Positions 44,781-55,715 of a stretch of 64,000 nucleotides of DNA are shown here, one piece after another. The notes below the pieces were generated by a model. It worked only from the letters and a program-made list of their open reading frames with translations. It was not told the origin of the DNA and did not search any database. Made by a program: the position numbers and the translations under genes. Position 1 is the first letter of the stretch, and every line of letters starts with the position of its first letter. Origin of the DNA: Triangularia verruculosa (Eukaryota; Ascomycota; Sordariomycetes; Sordariales; Podosporaceae); assembly GCA_033296885.1 (NCBI GenBank), contig MU863883.1, forward strand, positions 389,161 to 453,160. Direction: 5' to 3'.

Positions 44781-47162
44781 ATGACGGTCGATACCAACTC
44801 GCTGGCCACTCCCGGCGGCATCTCTGACCCCAGTCTCATCAAGTATGCCCCTCGCCTGCCCCACGCTGCCAGACCGTTAGGCACTAACCTCGCGTTGTAG
44901 GTTGGTCAACAAGCTCCAAGATGTCTTCACCACGGTTGGTGTCAACAACCCTATCGATCTTCCTCAAATAGTTGTCGTTGGCAGTCAGTCTAGTGGCAAG
45001 AGTTCAGTATTAGAAAATATTGTCGGTCGTGACTTGTACGTGGACCCCCTGAGAACCCCTATTCGCATATTCTCAGCAGGGTCGCCTCTAGCCCATCAGA
45101 TAAAGACTTGGGTGCAAGCTAACACCAAGAACTAATACAGCTTACCTCGTGGCTCCGGCATCGTCACTCGTCGACCCCTAGTTCTCCAGCTTATTAACCG
45201 GCCTGCGACGGTCGACTCCAACGGTGTCGATGAGAAGCTTGAGGGGAGCACAGACAAGGCAGCCAACACGGACGAATGGGGCGAGTTCCTACATATCCCT
45301 GGCCAAAAGTTCTACGACTTCAACAAGATCCGCGAGGAGATCAATCGAGAGACCGAGGCTAAGGTTGGCCGGAACGCCGGCATTTCGCCTGCCCCTATCA
45401 ACCTTCGCATCTATTCCCCCAATGTCTTGAACCTCACTCTTGTCGACTTGCCCGGCTTGACGAGAGTGCCCGTCGGTGATCAGCCGCGTGATATCGAGAG
45501 GCAAATTCGTGACATGATCATGAAGTTTATTCAAAAGTCCAACGCCATCATTCTGGCCGTCTCGCCTGCCAACGTCGACTTGGCAAACTCGGATGGTCTC
45601 AAGCTGGCGAGAGAGGTGGATCCTGAGGGTCAAAGAACAATTGGTGTTCTCACGAAGGTCGATTTGATGGACGAGGGAACTGATGTCGTTGATATTCTTG
45701 CGGGGCGTATCATCCCCCTGAGACTTGGATATGTCCCTGTTGTCAACCGTGGTCAAAGGGATATCGACAACAAGAAGCCCATTAACGCCGCCCTCGACGC
45801 CGAAAAGGCCTTTTTCGACAACCACAAGGCGTACCGTAATAAGAGTACTTACTGCGGTACCCCGTATCTTGCCCGCAAGCTTAACCTGATCCTCATGATG
45901 CACATCAAGCAAACACTCCCAGAGATTAAGAGCCGTATCTCGAATTCTCTGCAGAAATACACTCAGGAGCTGGAGTCTCTCGGGCCCTCGATGCTGGGCA
46001 ACAGTGCGAATATTGTTCTGAACATAATCACCGAATTTACCAACGAATGGCGAACGGTCTTGGACGGCAACAACACAGAGCTTTCGAGCAATGAGCTATC
46101 GGGTGGTGCCAGAATCAGTTTTGTTTTCCACGAGCTGTATTCGAACGGTGTCAAGGCGGTTGATCCTTTTGACCATGTCAAAGATGTCGATATTCGCACC
46201 ATTCTTTACAACTCATCTGGCTCCTCCCCAGCATTGTTCGTGGGCACCACTGCATTTGAGCTCATCGTTAAGCAGCAGATTAAGCGGTTGGAAGAGCCAA
46301 GCTTGAAGTGTGCTTCGTTGGTCTACGACGAGCTTGTACGTATCCTTACGCACCTTCTCGGCAAGCAGCTTTACCGGCGCTATCCCGGACTGAAGGAGAA
46401 GATCCACGCTGTGGTTATCTCTTTTTTCAAAAAGGCCATGGAGCCAACGAATAAGCTGGTGAAGGATCTGGTTGCCATGGAGGCGTGCTATGTCAACACG
46501 GGACATCCTGATTTCTTGAATGGCCACCGCGTAGGTTCCTCTTGCCTCGATCGTCTACTACATGTATGCTAATAGTCTTTTGATAGGCCATGGCGATTGT
46601 CAACGAGAAGCACAACCCCTCGAGGCCTGTCCAGGTCGACCCCAAGACGGGCAAGCCTCTGGCGAACACACCCAGGGCAGCCAGCCCGACTCTTGTGGCC
46701 TCGTCGGATGGCGACTCCGGAAACAGTGGGTTCTTTGGCAGCTTCTTTGCCGCCAAGAACAAGAAGAAGGCGGCTGCCATGGAGGCTCCTCCGCCTGTTC
46801 TTAAGGCTTCTGGCACTTTGTCAGAGCGCGAGAACATTGAAGTCGAAGTCATTAGTACGTATATATTGCGGGACAGCAGAGAGAACTAGGCTAACAATGC
46901 TTGCGCAGAACTTCTCATCTCATCTTACTACAACATTGTCAAGCGCACCATGATCGATATGGTGCCAAAGGCCATCATGTTGAACCTTGTCAGCTTCACC
47001 AAGGACGAGATGCAGAAGGAGCTCCTCGAGAACATGTACCGCCAGAGCGAACTGGACGATCTCCTAAAGGAGAGTGATTACACCATCAGGAGACGGAAGG
47101 AGTGTCAGCAAATGGTGGAAAGTTTGTCGCGCGCCAGCGAAATTGTCAGCCAGGTTCAATAA
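44781..47162 (+). CDS. vps1: Dynamin-like GTPase Vps1
   Basis: A large GTPase that acts in Golgi/endosome-to-vacuole sorting, endocytosis and peroxisome fission. Five exons give 702 aa: 44781..44842, 44901..45035, 45141..46530, 46587..46854, 46909..47162. The GTPase domain has G1 GSQSSGKSS, switch I LPRGSGIVTRRP (just after intron 2), G3 DLPGLTRVPVGDQP and G4 TKVDLMDEG. The middle domain follows (YTQELESLGPSMLGNSA). A short variable insert (about residues 537-600, with GFFGSFFAAKNKKK) stands where longer dynamins have a PH domain. The GED closes the protein (KLLISSYYNIVKRTMIDMVPK to the end). The length and the short insert favour Vps1 over Dnm1. The start ATG is 44781, MTVDTNSLATPGGISDPSLI. 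Confidence 0.94.
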
Positions 47163-47834
47163 GGGGCTCCAGGGAGCAGTGAAGATGGAGGTGGATTGAA
47201 ACAGCGATCGTCGGGATGAAGACTCGGTCGGCAACGGAGGATTAATGTCTTGTTTTCTTTTTTTTTTTAGAGGGACTCGATTCTCCTTTTTCGATACCAT
47301 TGGTAGATATGGATGTATGGCTCTGCGGTTCTGTGTTTATTGTGTGGTGTTGAGCGTAGGGCTAGCCAGAATAAGAATCTTTGCATGTTCATTCGAGTCA
47401 CAGCACGACTAAGGGTCGGTAATGCTCGGGTATAGGATCAGATACTCACAGACTGAGCGAAAGGGGGGCTACATCCGAGCCTCTCCGCATGTCGGCTCCG
47501 GCAGAGGTAGTAGACAATAGGTAATAGTCGGGAACATGTTTCCCCACTTTAGAGGTTTACTTGATGAACGGCGTCATCCCGCTATGCCGGTGCCGAAGAG
47601 GGCGGGGGAGGGTTGAACTGTTTTCGTCGTCCTCTGCCGTGTGATGCCCCAGGTATGCAAGATATATAAAGCTTATCTACCAACCCAGATACCGACGATC
47701 AATTGAAGGTTCAATCACATTTGTCTTTTAAAAGGGGACAGAGGTGAAGTTTCTGGTCGGCTTGACAGGATATACTATCATAAACCACTACAGCACCACA
47801 CATTTTAAGAGCACGCACCGAAAAGTGTCAAACA
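47163..47834. other. Spacer, vps1 3' end to GGT-like gene
   Basis: 672 bases. A TATATAAA-like element at about 47660-47668 may serve the downstream gene. No exon seen. Confidence 0.4.
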
Positions 47835-49835
47835 ATGGTCCTCACCACAGCATCTGTATTTCCTGCGTCGGTCGGGCACCAGTTCATGCCCTGGCCCTCC
47901 CGCCGCAGTGTCGTCCACAGCACGAGAGGAATCGTGGCCTGCAGCCAGCCCCTAGCTGCGAGATGCGGACTCGAAATCCTTCACAAGGGGGGTAACGCTG
48001 CTGTATGTCATATCTTCCCCCCCCACCCCCCCCCCCCCCTTTTTTTGAGGTTTTCATTTTTTACAGTTTTGCTGATTATTTCCAAATTCCAGGACGCAGC
48101 AGTGGCAGTAGCTGCGGCCATCAACATGACGGAACCGTGCCAGACGGGCATCGGAGGCGACATGTTTTGCCTGTTCTTTGACGCCAAGACGAAGAAAGTG
48201 TCTGCGCTGAATGGCTCGGGCAGGGCAGGTGGGAAATGTACACTCGAGACGATGAGACGGAGCTTGGGTCTGGGGGAGGGAGCGGATGAGGAGGGGAAGA
48301 TCCCCATGAGTAGTGTGCATGCTGTGACGGTGCCTGGGGCGGCGGCGGGGTGGGTTGATACGGTTGAGAGGTTTGGGAGCGGGAAGCTGAGTCTGGAGGA
48401 GATTTTGGAGCCGGCGATCAAGATGGGGGAGGAGGGGTTTCCGGTTCATGAGCAGACTGCTACTATTGTGAGTGATTTTTTTTGTTTTGTTTTGGTGTAT
48501 CGGTTGTTGACGGATGGATGGATGCTGATGAAGTGGAATTTCTAGTGGGCTCAAGGAGAGGAGTCGCTTCGAAATGCGTCCCCCAACTTTAGGGAGATGC
48601 TGAAGGCTGATCCAAGCGCTCCGGATGGAGCGAGGGCTCCCAAGGCTGGGGAAATTATCAAGCTTCCTAATCTTGCGCGAACATTTCGCGCTCTGGCTGC
48701 AGAAGGAAAAAAGGGGTTCTACACCGGTCGCGTAGCAGAGGAAATCATCAAAGTCACCAGCTCCCTCGGCGGCCATCTCACCCTCGAGGATCTCGAGCAC
48801 CATCTCACCACAGGGTCTGAATCCGTGGAACCCATCTCCTTGAAATTCACCGGTCAAGGCGCTGGCAAGGCAGAAAATGCGGGGGTAGAAGTATGGGAAC
48901 ACCCCCCTAACGGCCAAGGCATCGTCGCCCTCATGGCCCTCGGCATTCTCCAGCAACTCGAACTCTCGGGCCAAATCCCAACCTGGACAGAAAAGGACCA
49001 CAACACAGCCCCATATCTCCACGCCATCATCGAGGCCCTCCGCATCGCTTTTTCTGACGCGAACTGGTGGGTCGCCGACCCCAACGTCAGCAACGTCCCT
49101 ACCTCTGGCCTGCTCTCCCCAGAGTACCTCGCCGAGAGATCCAAACTATTTTCTCCCACCAAAGCCTCCCCTGAACTCATACCCCACGGCTCCCCCGCCC
49201 TCCGCTCCTCTGACACCGTCTATTTTGCCGTCTCAGACAGCGAAGGGAACGCAATCTCTTTCATCAACTCCAACTACGGCGGTTTTGGTACAGGCATCAT
49301 ACCCGCCGGATGTGGATTCACACTTCAAAACCGGGGCGCAAACTTCTCTCTTGATCCCAACCACCCCAACGTCCTTGCCCCAAGGAAAAGACCATACCAC
49401 ACCATCATCCCCGGTCTTGTCACAAATATCGATGATGGAAGCTTACATAGCGTTTTTGGCGTCATGGGCGGGTTCATGCAGCCTCAGGGGCATGTACAGA
49501 CGCTTCTTGGGCAGATTGTAGGCGGGTTGAATCCCCAGCAGGCATTGGATGCGCCTAGGATTTGCATCGGTGCCGGTATGCCCGAGAATGGAAAGGTCTA
49601 TGACATGAGGGTGTATGTTGAGGAGGGAATGCCCGAGGAGACGGTTGAGGGGCTGAGGAAATTGGGACATGAGGTTACTGTTGTTGAGGCAACTCCCGGG
49701 GAGAAGTGGCAGAGTAGATCGTTGTTCGGGAGAGGGCAGATTATTCGGTGGACGGTGGATAGTGTTGAGAAAGATAGGGGCGTTTGGTCGGCGGGCAGCG
49801 ATATGAGAGGTGATGGAGGGGCGTTTCCTGTTTGA
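47835..49835 (+). CDS. Gamma-glutamyltransferase-like (Ntn-hydrolase) enzyme
   Basis: Members of this family are made as one chain that cleaves itself into two subunits and then hydrolyses or transfers gamma-glutamyl groups. Three exons give 610 aa: 47835..48002, 48093..48467, 48546..49835. The N-terminal part has STRGIVACSQPLAARCGLEI, GGNAADAAVAVAAAINMTEP and GIGGDMFCLF. The predicted cleavage/nucleophile site is SSDTVYFAVSDSEGNAISFI, with Thr after Asp as in the YwrD-like branch. GGFGTGIIPAGCGFTLQNRG and the C-terminal FGVMGGFMQPQGHVQTL follow. No signal peptide or membrane anchor is evident, unlike classical GGT, so it is probably intracellular and may be a YwrD-type or acylase-type member. 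Intron 1 carries a long C run near its 3' half. Convergent with grx5. Confidence 0.9.
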
Positions 49836-49916
49836 TCGATCTTTTGAAAGGGAGATATAGTACAGTCTAGGGTATCCATCTATTTTCTTCTTTGCTTGCA
49901 TTTGTAATCGTTACAA

Positions 49917-50524
49917 TCACTCCTTCTTGGCCGCCTCCTCCTCAGCACCCTCGCTTTCCACAGCCAGAACCTGCTTCTCCTCGAGCAGCTTCGCAAGCTC
50001 GCCACTTTGGTGCATGGAAACGATGATGTCGCAGCCGCCGACGAACTCCTTGTCGATGTAGAGCTGGGGAATCGTGGGCCAGTCGCTGTACTCCTTGATT
50101 CCTGTTTCACCAAATTTTGTAAGCAAATCTCGCCCATTGTATATATTTGAAGAGGGAAAAGCACACCCTGCCTCAACTCGTTGTCCTCCAGCACGTTAAA
50201 CGCCGCAAACTTGGCCGGGTCGACACCCTGCATGCCGAGGACCTGAATCGACGCCCTCGAGAAGCCGCACTGGGGCGTCTCGGGGGTGCCCTTCATGAAG
50301 AGGACCACCGGGGCGGAGGATACGGCCTTGTCGATTGCTTGTCTGGTCTGATCCGAGAGGAAGCGGGCTTGTATCGAGGTGAGGAAGGAGGTGCGGGCTG
50401 CTACTGGGGCGGCAAAGGCCGGGCGGAGGAGTTGCTTTTGTAGAGGTTAATCTTTTGGTTCTGGGTGACAAATGGGGCGGGGGGGAAGGGGAAGTACCCT
50501 CGAGAGAATTGTTCTTGCAAACAT
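49917..50524 (-). CDS. grx5: Mitochondrial monothiol glutaredoxin Grx5
   Basis: Grx5 carries a [2Fe-2S] cluster with glutathione and passes it on in mitochondrial iron-sulfur cluster assembly. Three exons, complement(49917..50101, 50167..50434, 50498..50524), give 159 aa. The first exon encodes only MFARTILSR; with the start of exon 2 (RPAFAAPVAARTSFLTSIQARF) it forms an Arg/Ala/Ser-rich mitochondrial presequence. The monothiol active site is CGFS at 65-68, after VVLFMKGTPETPQ. WPTIPQLYIDKEFVGGCDII follows, giving the cis-Pro glutathione contacts. The tail is Glu-rich. The donor at 50166 (GTGTGC) leaves one G to complete the Gly codon at the next exon. The start faces the SDR gene 392 bases away. 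Confidence 0.95.
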
Positions 50525-50916
50525 TTTGACTCTGTCTGGTGGCGGTTGTGCTACTGGGAGGGCTGCTGGCTTGCGGAGGGCGTGATATGCGCTTGCGCCG
50601 GGACTTAGTGGTGGGACATTTTTCGGCGAGCCGACGGCAACCCATGATGTAAGCGGTTTCCTCGGATGAATGAGGATAAGGGTTAGGGTCTTGATCAAGC
50701 GGGAGCACCTTGATGGCTGATGCTCTATATAAGATTACCCGACCTGTGATTGGTTAAAAAGGGGGGAAATTGATAGAACAGTGTACTTGGAATCCATGGT
50801 TGAACTTGGCTTTTAGCTCGTTGCTACATCATTCATGTTAAAACAGTAGAGAGTTTCGTTTGAGATTGAGTTTTAAAAATAACCTTCAGAATTCTGAGAG
50901 ACCGCCGCACCTCAAG
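50525..50916. promoter_or_regulatory. Compact divergent promoter grx5/SDR
   Basis: 392 bases serve two divergent genes, so they probably share control elements. No further feature seen. Confidence 0.45.
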
Positions 50917-52066
50917 ATGGTGTTCGACCTGGTCTCGTCGCTTCTGCGGATGCCATATGTGTAAGCCATCTTCTGGTATCATCATTTGAGGCATGTGACA
51001 TTGACATACCTTATGCAAGGCCCCCTTCCTTCTTCGTCCGCTTCGTACTCCACCAGTTCCTCCCACTCCCGGTCCCCAACGCGAACTACAGCAACAAAAT
51101 CGTCATCGTCACCGGGGGCAATGGCGGTATCGGTCTCGAGGCTGCCCGCCACTTTGCCAGGCTCGGCGCAAGAGTGATTATCGCCTGCCGCAACACCGAG
51201 AGCGGTCAGCAAGCCAAAACTGACATTGAGCGTGCCAATTACCCTGGCAGAGTGGAAGTATGGCCGCTCGATCTTTGCTCCTTTGACAGTGTCAAGGCCT
51301 TCTGTGCCAAGGCCAACACGGCATTGGACAGATTAGATGTCCTCACGCTCAATGCAGGAATCATGGCGACGGACCTTCTCATCAGTGCCGAAGGGGGCGG
51401 CTATGAGACTACAATACTGACCAATGTCATCTCAACGTTTTTAATGGCATTCTTATTGATGCCGCTGCTGAAGCAGACGGCCCAGCAACAGGCGGAGAAA
51501 GCTGTTGTGACGGTGGTTGCGAGTGAGGCTCACTTTTTGGTAAGACTTATACCCATTGCATATGCTGTGAAACGTCAACTCACAACCAACAGACATCTTT
51601 CAAGGAACGCTTTCAACCCAGTATCTTTGAATGCTTCCGCAACGGCGACTTTGACCCCTATGAGCGCTACAGCACCAGCAAATTGCTCGACCTCTTACTT
51701 GCCAGTGAGCTCGCCAACAGACTTGACGCCTCGTCTTCAACTGGGAACAGCAAGATTATCGTCAACAGCGTTAACCCGGGTTTGTGCAGGTCAAGCCTCT
51801 TCAATGAAGTCCCATTCATCGTCAGCATCTTAGTTGGGTTTCTATCGCTCATCTTTGCACGATCGTCAGAGCAAGGATCTAGAGCACTGCTGGCTGCTGC
51901 TGCTGGGGGGCGCGAGACCCATGGCAAGTATATGGATGCAGCCAAGGTGGCTCAGCCCAGTTCCTTTGTCGTGTCGGATGAGGGCAAAAGAACCCAGAAA
52001 AGGGCCTGGGAGGAGCTGGTGAGCATTTTGGACGGTGTTAAGAAAGGCGTCGGAGGAAATATTTGA
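50917..52066 (+). CDS. Short-chain dehydrogenase/reductase
   Basis: An NAD(P)-dependent oxidoreductase of the classical SDR fold. Three exons give 345 aa: 50917..50960, 51020..51539, 51593..52066. A hydrophobic N-terminus (about 17-35, SFFVRFVLHQFLPLPVP) precedes the cofactor motif TGGNGGIG (46-53). LNAG follows in the fourth strand region (LTLNAGIM), then a Ser in VVASEAHF, and the catalytic pair Y214/K218 in YSTSK. It resembles retinol-dehydrogenase/WWOX-like fungal SDRs. The hydrophobic segment FIVSILVGFLSLIFA near 265-280 may touch membrane. The substrate is not predictable. The racemase gene follows 332 bases downstream on the same strand. Confidence 0.88.
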
Positions 52067-52398
52067 CCCTTCATACATGTGCCCTGCACCGCTGCTGGTG
52101 ACATGGGGAGGGGTTCCTTGGCAGTGAAGATGGTGGAGGCACTTGGGGAAGCTACCCCGCAAACCCACCCCCCGCGATCTACATTACCCCAGACGGGAAC
52201 AGGCCCTGTCGGTTGGAGCCTCGGTATCATTGTTGAAAATGTGACAGGGGCGAGGCTGTTGGTTCCTTTAAGTGTTAGAAACTGGACATGGCGACGGATT
52301 CTCTTCTTTATGTGTGTTTCTTTAGTTCTGTGTACAATAAAACTGTGTGAATGTTTATTTCCTTTTCGCATCGATTGCACACGAACCGTAAATCCAGG
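52067..52398. other. Spacer, SDR to racemase
   Basis: 332 bases, 3' UTR plus promoter. No other feature seen. Confidence 0.35.
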
Positions 52399-53656
52399 AT
52401 GGTAGGCCAACCTCCTCTGCAGGGCATCAAAGTCCTTGAATTCGCTGGCCTAGCTCCAGGTGTGCCTCCCTGCCCCTTTCTTCCACAACAGTTTGCTGAC
52501 ACTGAGCTCAGGCCCCTTCGCCGGCCTGCTTCTCTCCGACTCGGGCGCTTCAGTTCTTCGCGTCGACAGGCCCTCTTCTTCACCTTCCCCTTTACCAACA
52601 CCTGACCTCCTAACCCGCCGCAAAAAGTCTATCGCCGTGGACCTCAAATCCCCTCTCGGCATCGAACTGGTCAAGTCCCTGGCAGCAAAAGCAGATATCC
52701 TCATTGACCCGTTCCGTCCCGGCGTCCTTGAAAGGCTCGGCCTAGGCCCTTCAGTGTTGTGCTCCCTGAACCCAACACTAATCTACGCCCGCATGACGGG
52801 CTTCCGCCGTGACGGGAAATGGGCAAAGATGGCTGGTCACGACATCAACTACCTCGCTGTCTCTGGCTCGCTGTCGTTACTAGGAAGGAAGAATAGCCCT
52901 CCAACACCACCGATCAACATTTTGGGTGACTTTGCCGGCGGTGGAGCAACGCTGTTTCAGGGGATCTTACTTGCATTGCTTTCGAGAGCCACCACAGGGA
53001 AGGGGCAGGTTGTCGAGGCAAATATGGTCGACGGAGCTTCTTATTTGGCGACGTTTCCGAGACTTGCGCTGCACACCATGACTGGCTCGATGCCGAGGGG
53101 GGAGAATCTGTTGGATAGCGGGTGCCCGTACTACGATTGTTACGAGACAAAGGATGGGATGTGGATGGCTGTTGGTGCGCTGGAGCCGCAGTTTTTCAAG
53201 GAGTTGATTAAAGGCCTGGGGCTCCAGGGGCAAGGGTGGGAGCAGAAGAGGTATGATAGGGATAACTGGGGGGAGTTTAGGGGTCTGTTGGAGAGCAAAT
53301 TTAAGGAGAGGACGAGGGAGGAGTGGGAACGCGTGTTTGAGGGGACGGATGCTTGCTGTACGCCAGTATTGGAATATGGTGAGATGGAACGGGAAAAGGA
53401 GAAGAGAGAGGGTGATCAAAGGCCGATGGTTACGTTGAGGGAGACGCCACTTCTGGGGGTGGTGAAAGGAAAGGATGGGGATGCTGTCACTCATGGACAA
53501 GGAGAAGGCGTCAAGGGTGATGGTTATAGAGGCGAGCCATTGGCGCCAGGGGAAGGGGGTGAGCAGGCGCTTGAAGAGTGGCTAGGTTGGAAGAAGGGGA
53601 AGGACTTCGATATTGGGGGCGGAGGACTGGTTCTGAAAGACAAGGCTAAGCTGTAG
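52399..53656 (+). CDS. Alpha-methylacyl-CoA racemase (CoA-transferase family III), peroxisomal
   Basis: Racemases of this family interconvert the 2R and 2S forms of 2-methylacyl-CoA so that branched acyl chains can enter beta-oxidation. Two exons, 52399..52459 and 52512..53656, give 401 aa. The opening IKVLEFAGLAPGPFAGLLL and LKSPLG with RPGVLERLGLGP are family landmarks. Both catalytic residues of known AMACR enzymes are present: His130 in AGHDINYLAVSG and Asp160 in GDFAGGG. The protein ends in AKL, an acceptable PTS1, so the enzyme is predicted to be peroxisomal. The catalytic His/Asp pair favours racemase over formyl-CoA-transferase-type members. The C-terminal third is Lys/Glu/Gly-rich and diverged. 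The start ATG is 52399. A 5S rRNA gene begins 39 bases after the stop. Confidence 0.92.
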
Positions 53657-53694
53657 AGTCTTGTGCATAAGAGGATCTTTCGACATGAACAACC

Positions 53695-53813
53695 ACATAC
53701 GACCATAGACAACTGAAAATACGGGATCCCGTCCGCTCTCCCCTAGTCAAACAGTTGATCGGTGGATTAGTACTCAGGTGGGTGACCACTGGGGAATCCC
53801 TGCTGTTGTATGT
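53695..53813 (+). rRNA. 5S ribosomal RNA
   Basis: The sequence begins ACATACGACCATAG and ends CTGTTGTATGT, whose ends pair as helix I (nine base pairs, one G-U). The conserved internal block GGGATCCCGTCCGCTC is present, then TTAGTACTCAGGTGGGTGAC and CCACTGGGGAATCCC. CAACTG near the 5' end can pair with CAGTTG in the middle as helix II. A T run at 53813-53817 is a Pol III terminator. In Neurospora-like fungi 5S genes are dispersed as single copies, as here. The intact helices argue against a pseudogene. It was found by pattern recognition, with no covariance-model search. Confidence 0.9.
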
Positions 53814-53817
53814 TTTT
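53813..53817 (+). terminator. Pol III terminator of the 5S rRNA
   Basis: TTTTT directly follows the 3' strand of helix I. Confidence 0.75.
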
Positions 53818-54152
53818 GCCTTTTTTGGATCCATTTCGGCTCCATGGCGAAGTCTTGGCGGCAACAAAAACATAAACGCTTATAGGACAAGCACTGTCAA
53901 GCATGCTCAGATGCTCGGTTTATTAATGACAAGAGGTCCTCCAATGCCCATCCTTTGCTCTGTCATGAGAACACCAATAGAAAAAAATGGAAAGAGTGCA
54001 ATCGCCAACCAGCCCCCTATTACCCCTGAATCCCAGATCCGCCTGCCTCCAAGAAATGAGCGTCTAACAACCAGCCTCAGAACATCCTCTTCCAATCGAC
54101 CCCCCGTATTACCAAAACCTTCCACCCCCAAGAGCTGAGGTAGGTTGATCTC

Positions 54153-54647
54153 TCAGCAGCCATACTCGACAAACAGGCCGGCGTTGTCTTTCGGGATAAA
54201 CATAACAGCGCCCGAATTGACAGCAGTAAGCACGAACGTCATCTTCTCCCGACAGGCAAAGCTGTTGATGGTCAACTTGGTGGCCTTCTTGATCTCCCTG
54301 TCAGGCAACTCGGAGGGGAAACTGAAGGTGCCGACGAGCGAGCCACGGGCAGGATCGTCGACGTCAAAGACGTTGATGGGACTCGGGGCTCCGCCGTTCG
54401 CGACCGAGTCATCGTCGATGGAAAAGTGGGCGGGGAAGTCGGCGATGAGAGTGCAGGGGCCGGGGGCGTTTGCGGGTAGGGTGAAGGTGAGGGTTTGATT
54501 GTGGGAGACGTAGAGTAAGTTGCTGTTGATGACCCTGAAGCCACGTTCGAAGGATAGGACGCGCTGGCAGGTGGTGTCAGAAGTAGGTGCGGCGAGGGTG
54601 AGGCCGGCAAAGGCAGAGAGGGTGAAGAAGAAGGTTGAGAACTGCAT
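54153..54647 (-). CDS. Small secreted protein (intact copy of a tandem pair)
   Basis: A single exon of 164 codons. Residues 1-21 form a signal peptide (MQFSTFFFTLSAFAGLTLAA), and the mature protein starts near PTSDTTC. The mature part is about 143 residues with four Cys (one in DTTCQRV, one in PGPCTLI, one in SFACREK and the last residue), suggesting two disulfides. It contains TLTFTLPANAPGPCTLIADF and FSFPSELPDREIKKATK. No family was recognised. The frame stays open upstream to 54809, but the ATG at 54647 has the signal peptide and aligns with the second copy at 55716-56193. A TATATAAG element lies about 150 bases upstream. Role unknown; extracellular location inferred. Confidence 0.78.
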   Translation of the reverse strand: MQFSTFFFTLSAFAGLTLAAPTSDTTCQRVLSFERGFRVINSNLLYVSHNQTLTFTLPANAPGPCTLIADFPAHFSIDDDSVANGGAPSPINVFDVDDPARGSLVGTFSFPSELPDREIKKATKLTINSFACREKMTFVLTAVNSGAVMFIPKDNAGLFVEYGC

Positions 54648-55715
54648 TTTGAAGGGTTGGGATTGGGAAGAGGGTGCTTGAGAGTGAATTGGGTGGGATG
54701 TGAGGGCTGCTGTGAAGTTGGAGTTGCGACTGTGAGAAAGATGTCTTGGGACTATGATGATGAACAGAAAGGAGACCTCAACAGCGGACGAGTGGCGCCT
54801 TATATACACAGCTCCTTAGATTCTAATTGCCATGATATTGAGTTCATCCGTGCATCTTAGTAGGAACGTCGCAGTACTGGTGTCTTTGTTAGTCCATAGT
54901 CTCATGACGGTACAGTAAGCCCAGGAGCAATCGGAATATTAGCACCTGATAGGTAGATACGTACTGTTGGCTCTTGCTCCAAAAACGGCCGATAGTAGGA
55001 AAAGCCGCTCCCACAGCCTACATCGAGCTCGTCGGCCGTATGTGTATTGTGTCGGAGAAACATGTTGGTGGCAGAAATCATATCCCTCGCTCCTGTTTGC
55101 CGTTGAAGATCCAATAGAGAGCGGCGATTGAGTTCGGCGATTTCCAAAGTAATGTATTGGAGAAAATAAAGTCTGAGGGCAGTCTGGACGAGCAATTTCA
55201 CCTCTAATGTGGCGGATTCACCAAGCTTAAGTGAGACTTCAATTTAGGATCATAGCCCTCAAGATCAGGCCCAGCCCGGAAAGGCTTTCCGGCTTGGTGA
55301 ATGGTGACGATAGCCGGTATAGCACTTTAGGGTCACAAGGAACAAGTTGGGACTAAAATCTAGGACTGAAAGCCCAGAATCGAACGCGGAATTCTATATC
55401 TTTTGCAGGTTTTATACGTATCTATGGATCATTCTACTTGAGAAGCATCTATTATGCATATGTATGGCATGCCACCTACCTTCAAAAGGGCCCAGCTGGT
55501 TTCTCTGCGTTTCTGGTTTACTCGGCTTCATCACCAAGCCTGGGTACAATCAATGTCTTTATTATGCCCTGCCAGGATCGATGTGGAGCGGCGTCTAAAA
55601 CTACTCGTGTCGAGAAGACTACCAGGTAGGAAGAAGTCAAGAGAAACGCAACCCCTAATCTGATCCCTGATTCCCTTGATCACCGCGCCCTTCTCAGTCT
55701 CCGATGATTTGTTGC
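54648..55715. other. Spacer between the two secreted-protein copies
   Basis: About 1.07 kb. The first 550 bases are the promoter region of the intact copy and are related to 56200-56620. The rest has no recognised gene. A perfect 8-bp inverted repeat lies at 55276-55292. Confidence 0.5.
54799..54806 (-). promoter_or_regulatory. TATA-like element of the intact secreted-protein gene
   Basis: Minus strand reads TATATAAG about 150 bases upstream of the start codon. The homologous position of the second copy reads CTTACGTACA on the + strand, so the element is lost there. Confidence 0.5.

Larger units (their letters stand above)
53657..54152. other. Spacer holding the 5S rRNA gene
   Basis: About 500 bases between the racemase stop and the small secreted protein gene (convergent). 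Apart from the 5S gene at 53695-53813, nothing else is recognised. Confidence 0.5.

Noticed and set aside
44781..47162. Vps1 gene as mitochondrial fission dynamin Dnm1
   Set aside because: The insert between the middle domain and GED is short and total length (702 aa) fits Vps1; Dnm1 is longer. Not fully excluded without alignment.
55360..55400. Possible minus-strand tRNA around the T-loop-like AGAATCGAACGC
   Set aside because: Flanking stems do not pair and no anticodon or acceptor stem can be drawn.
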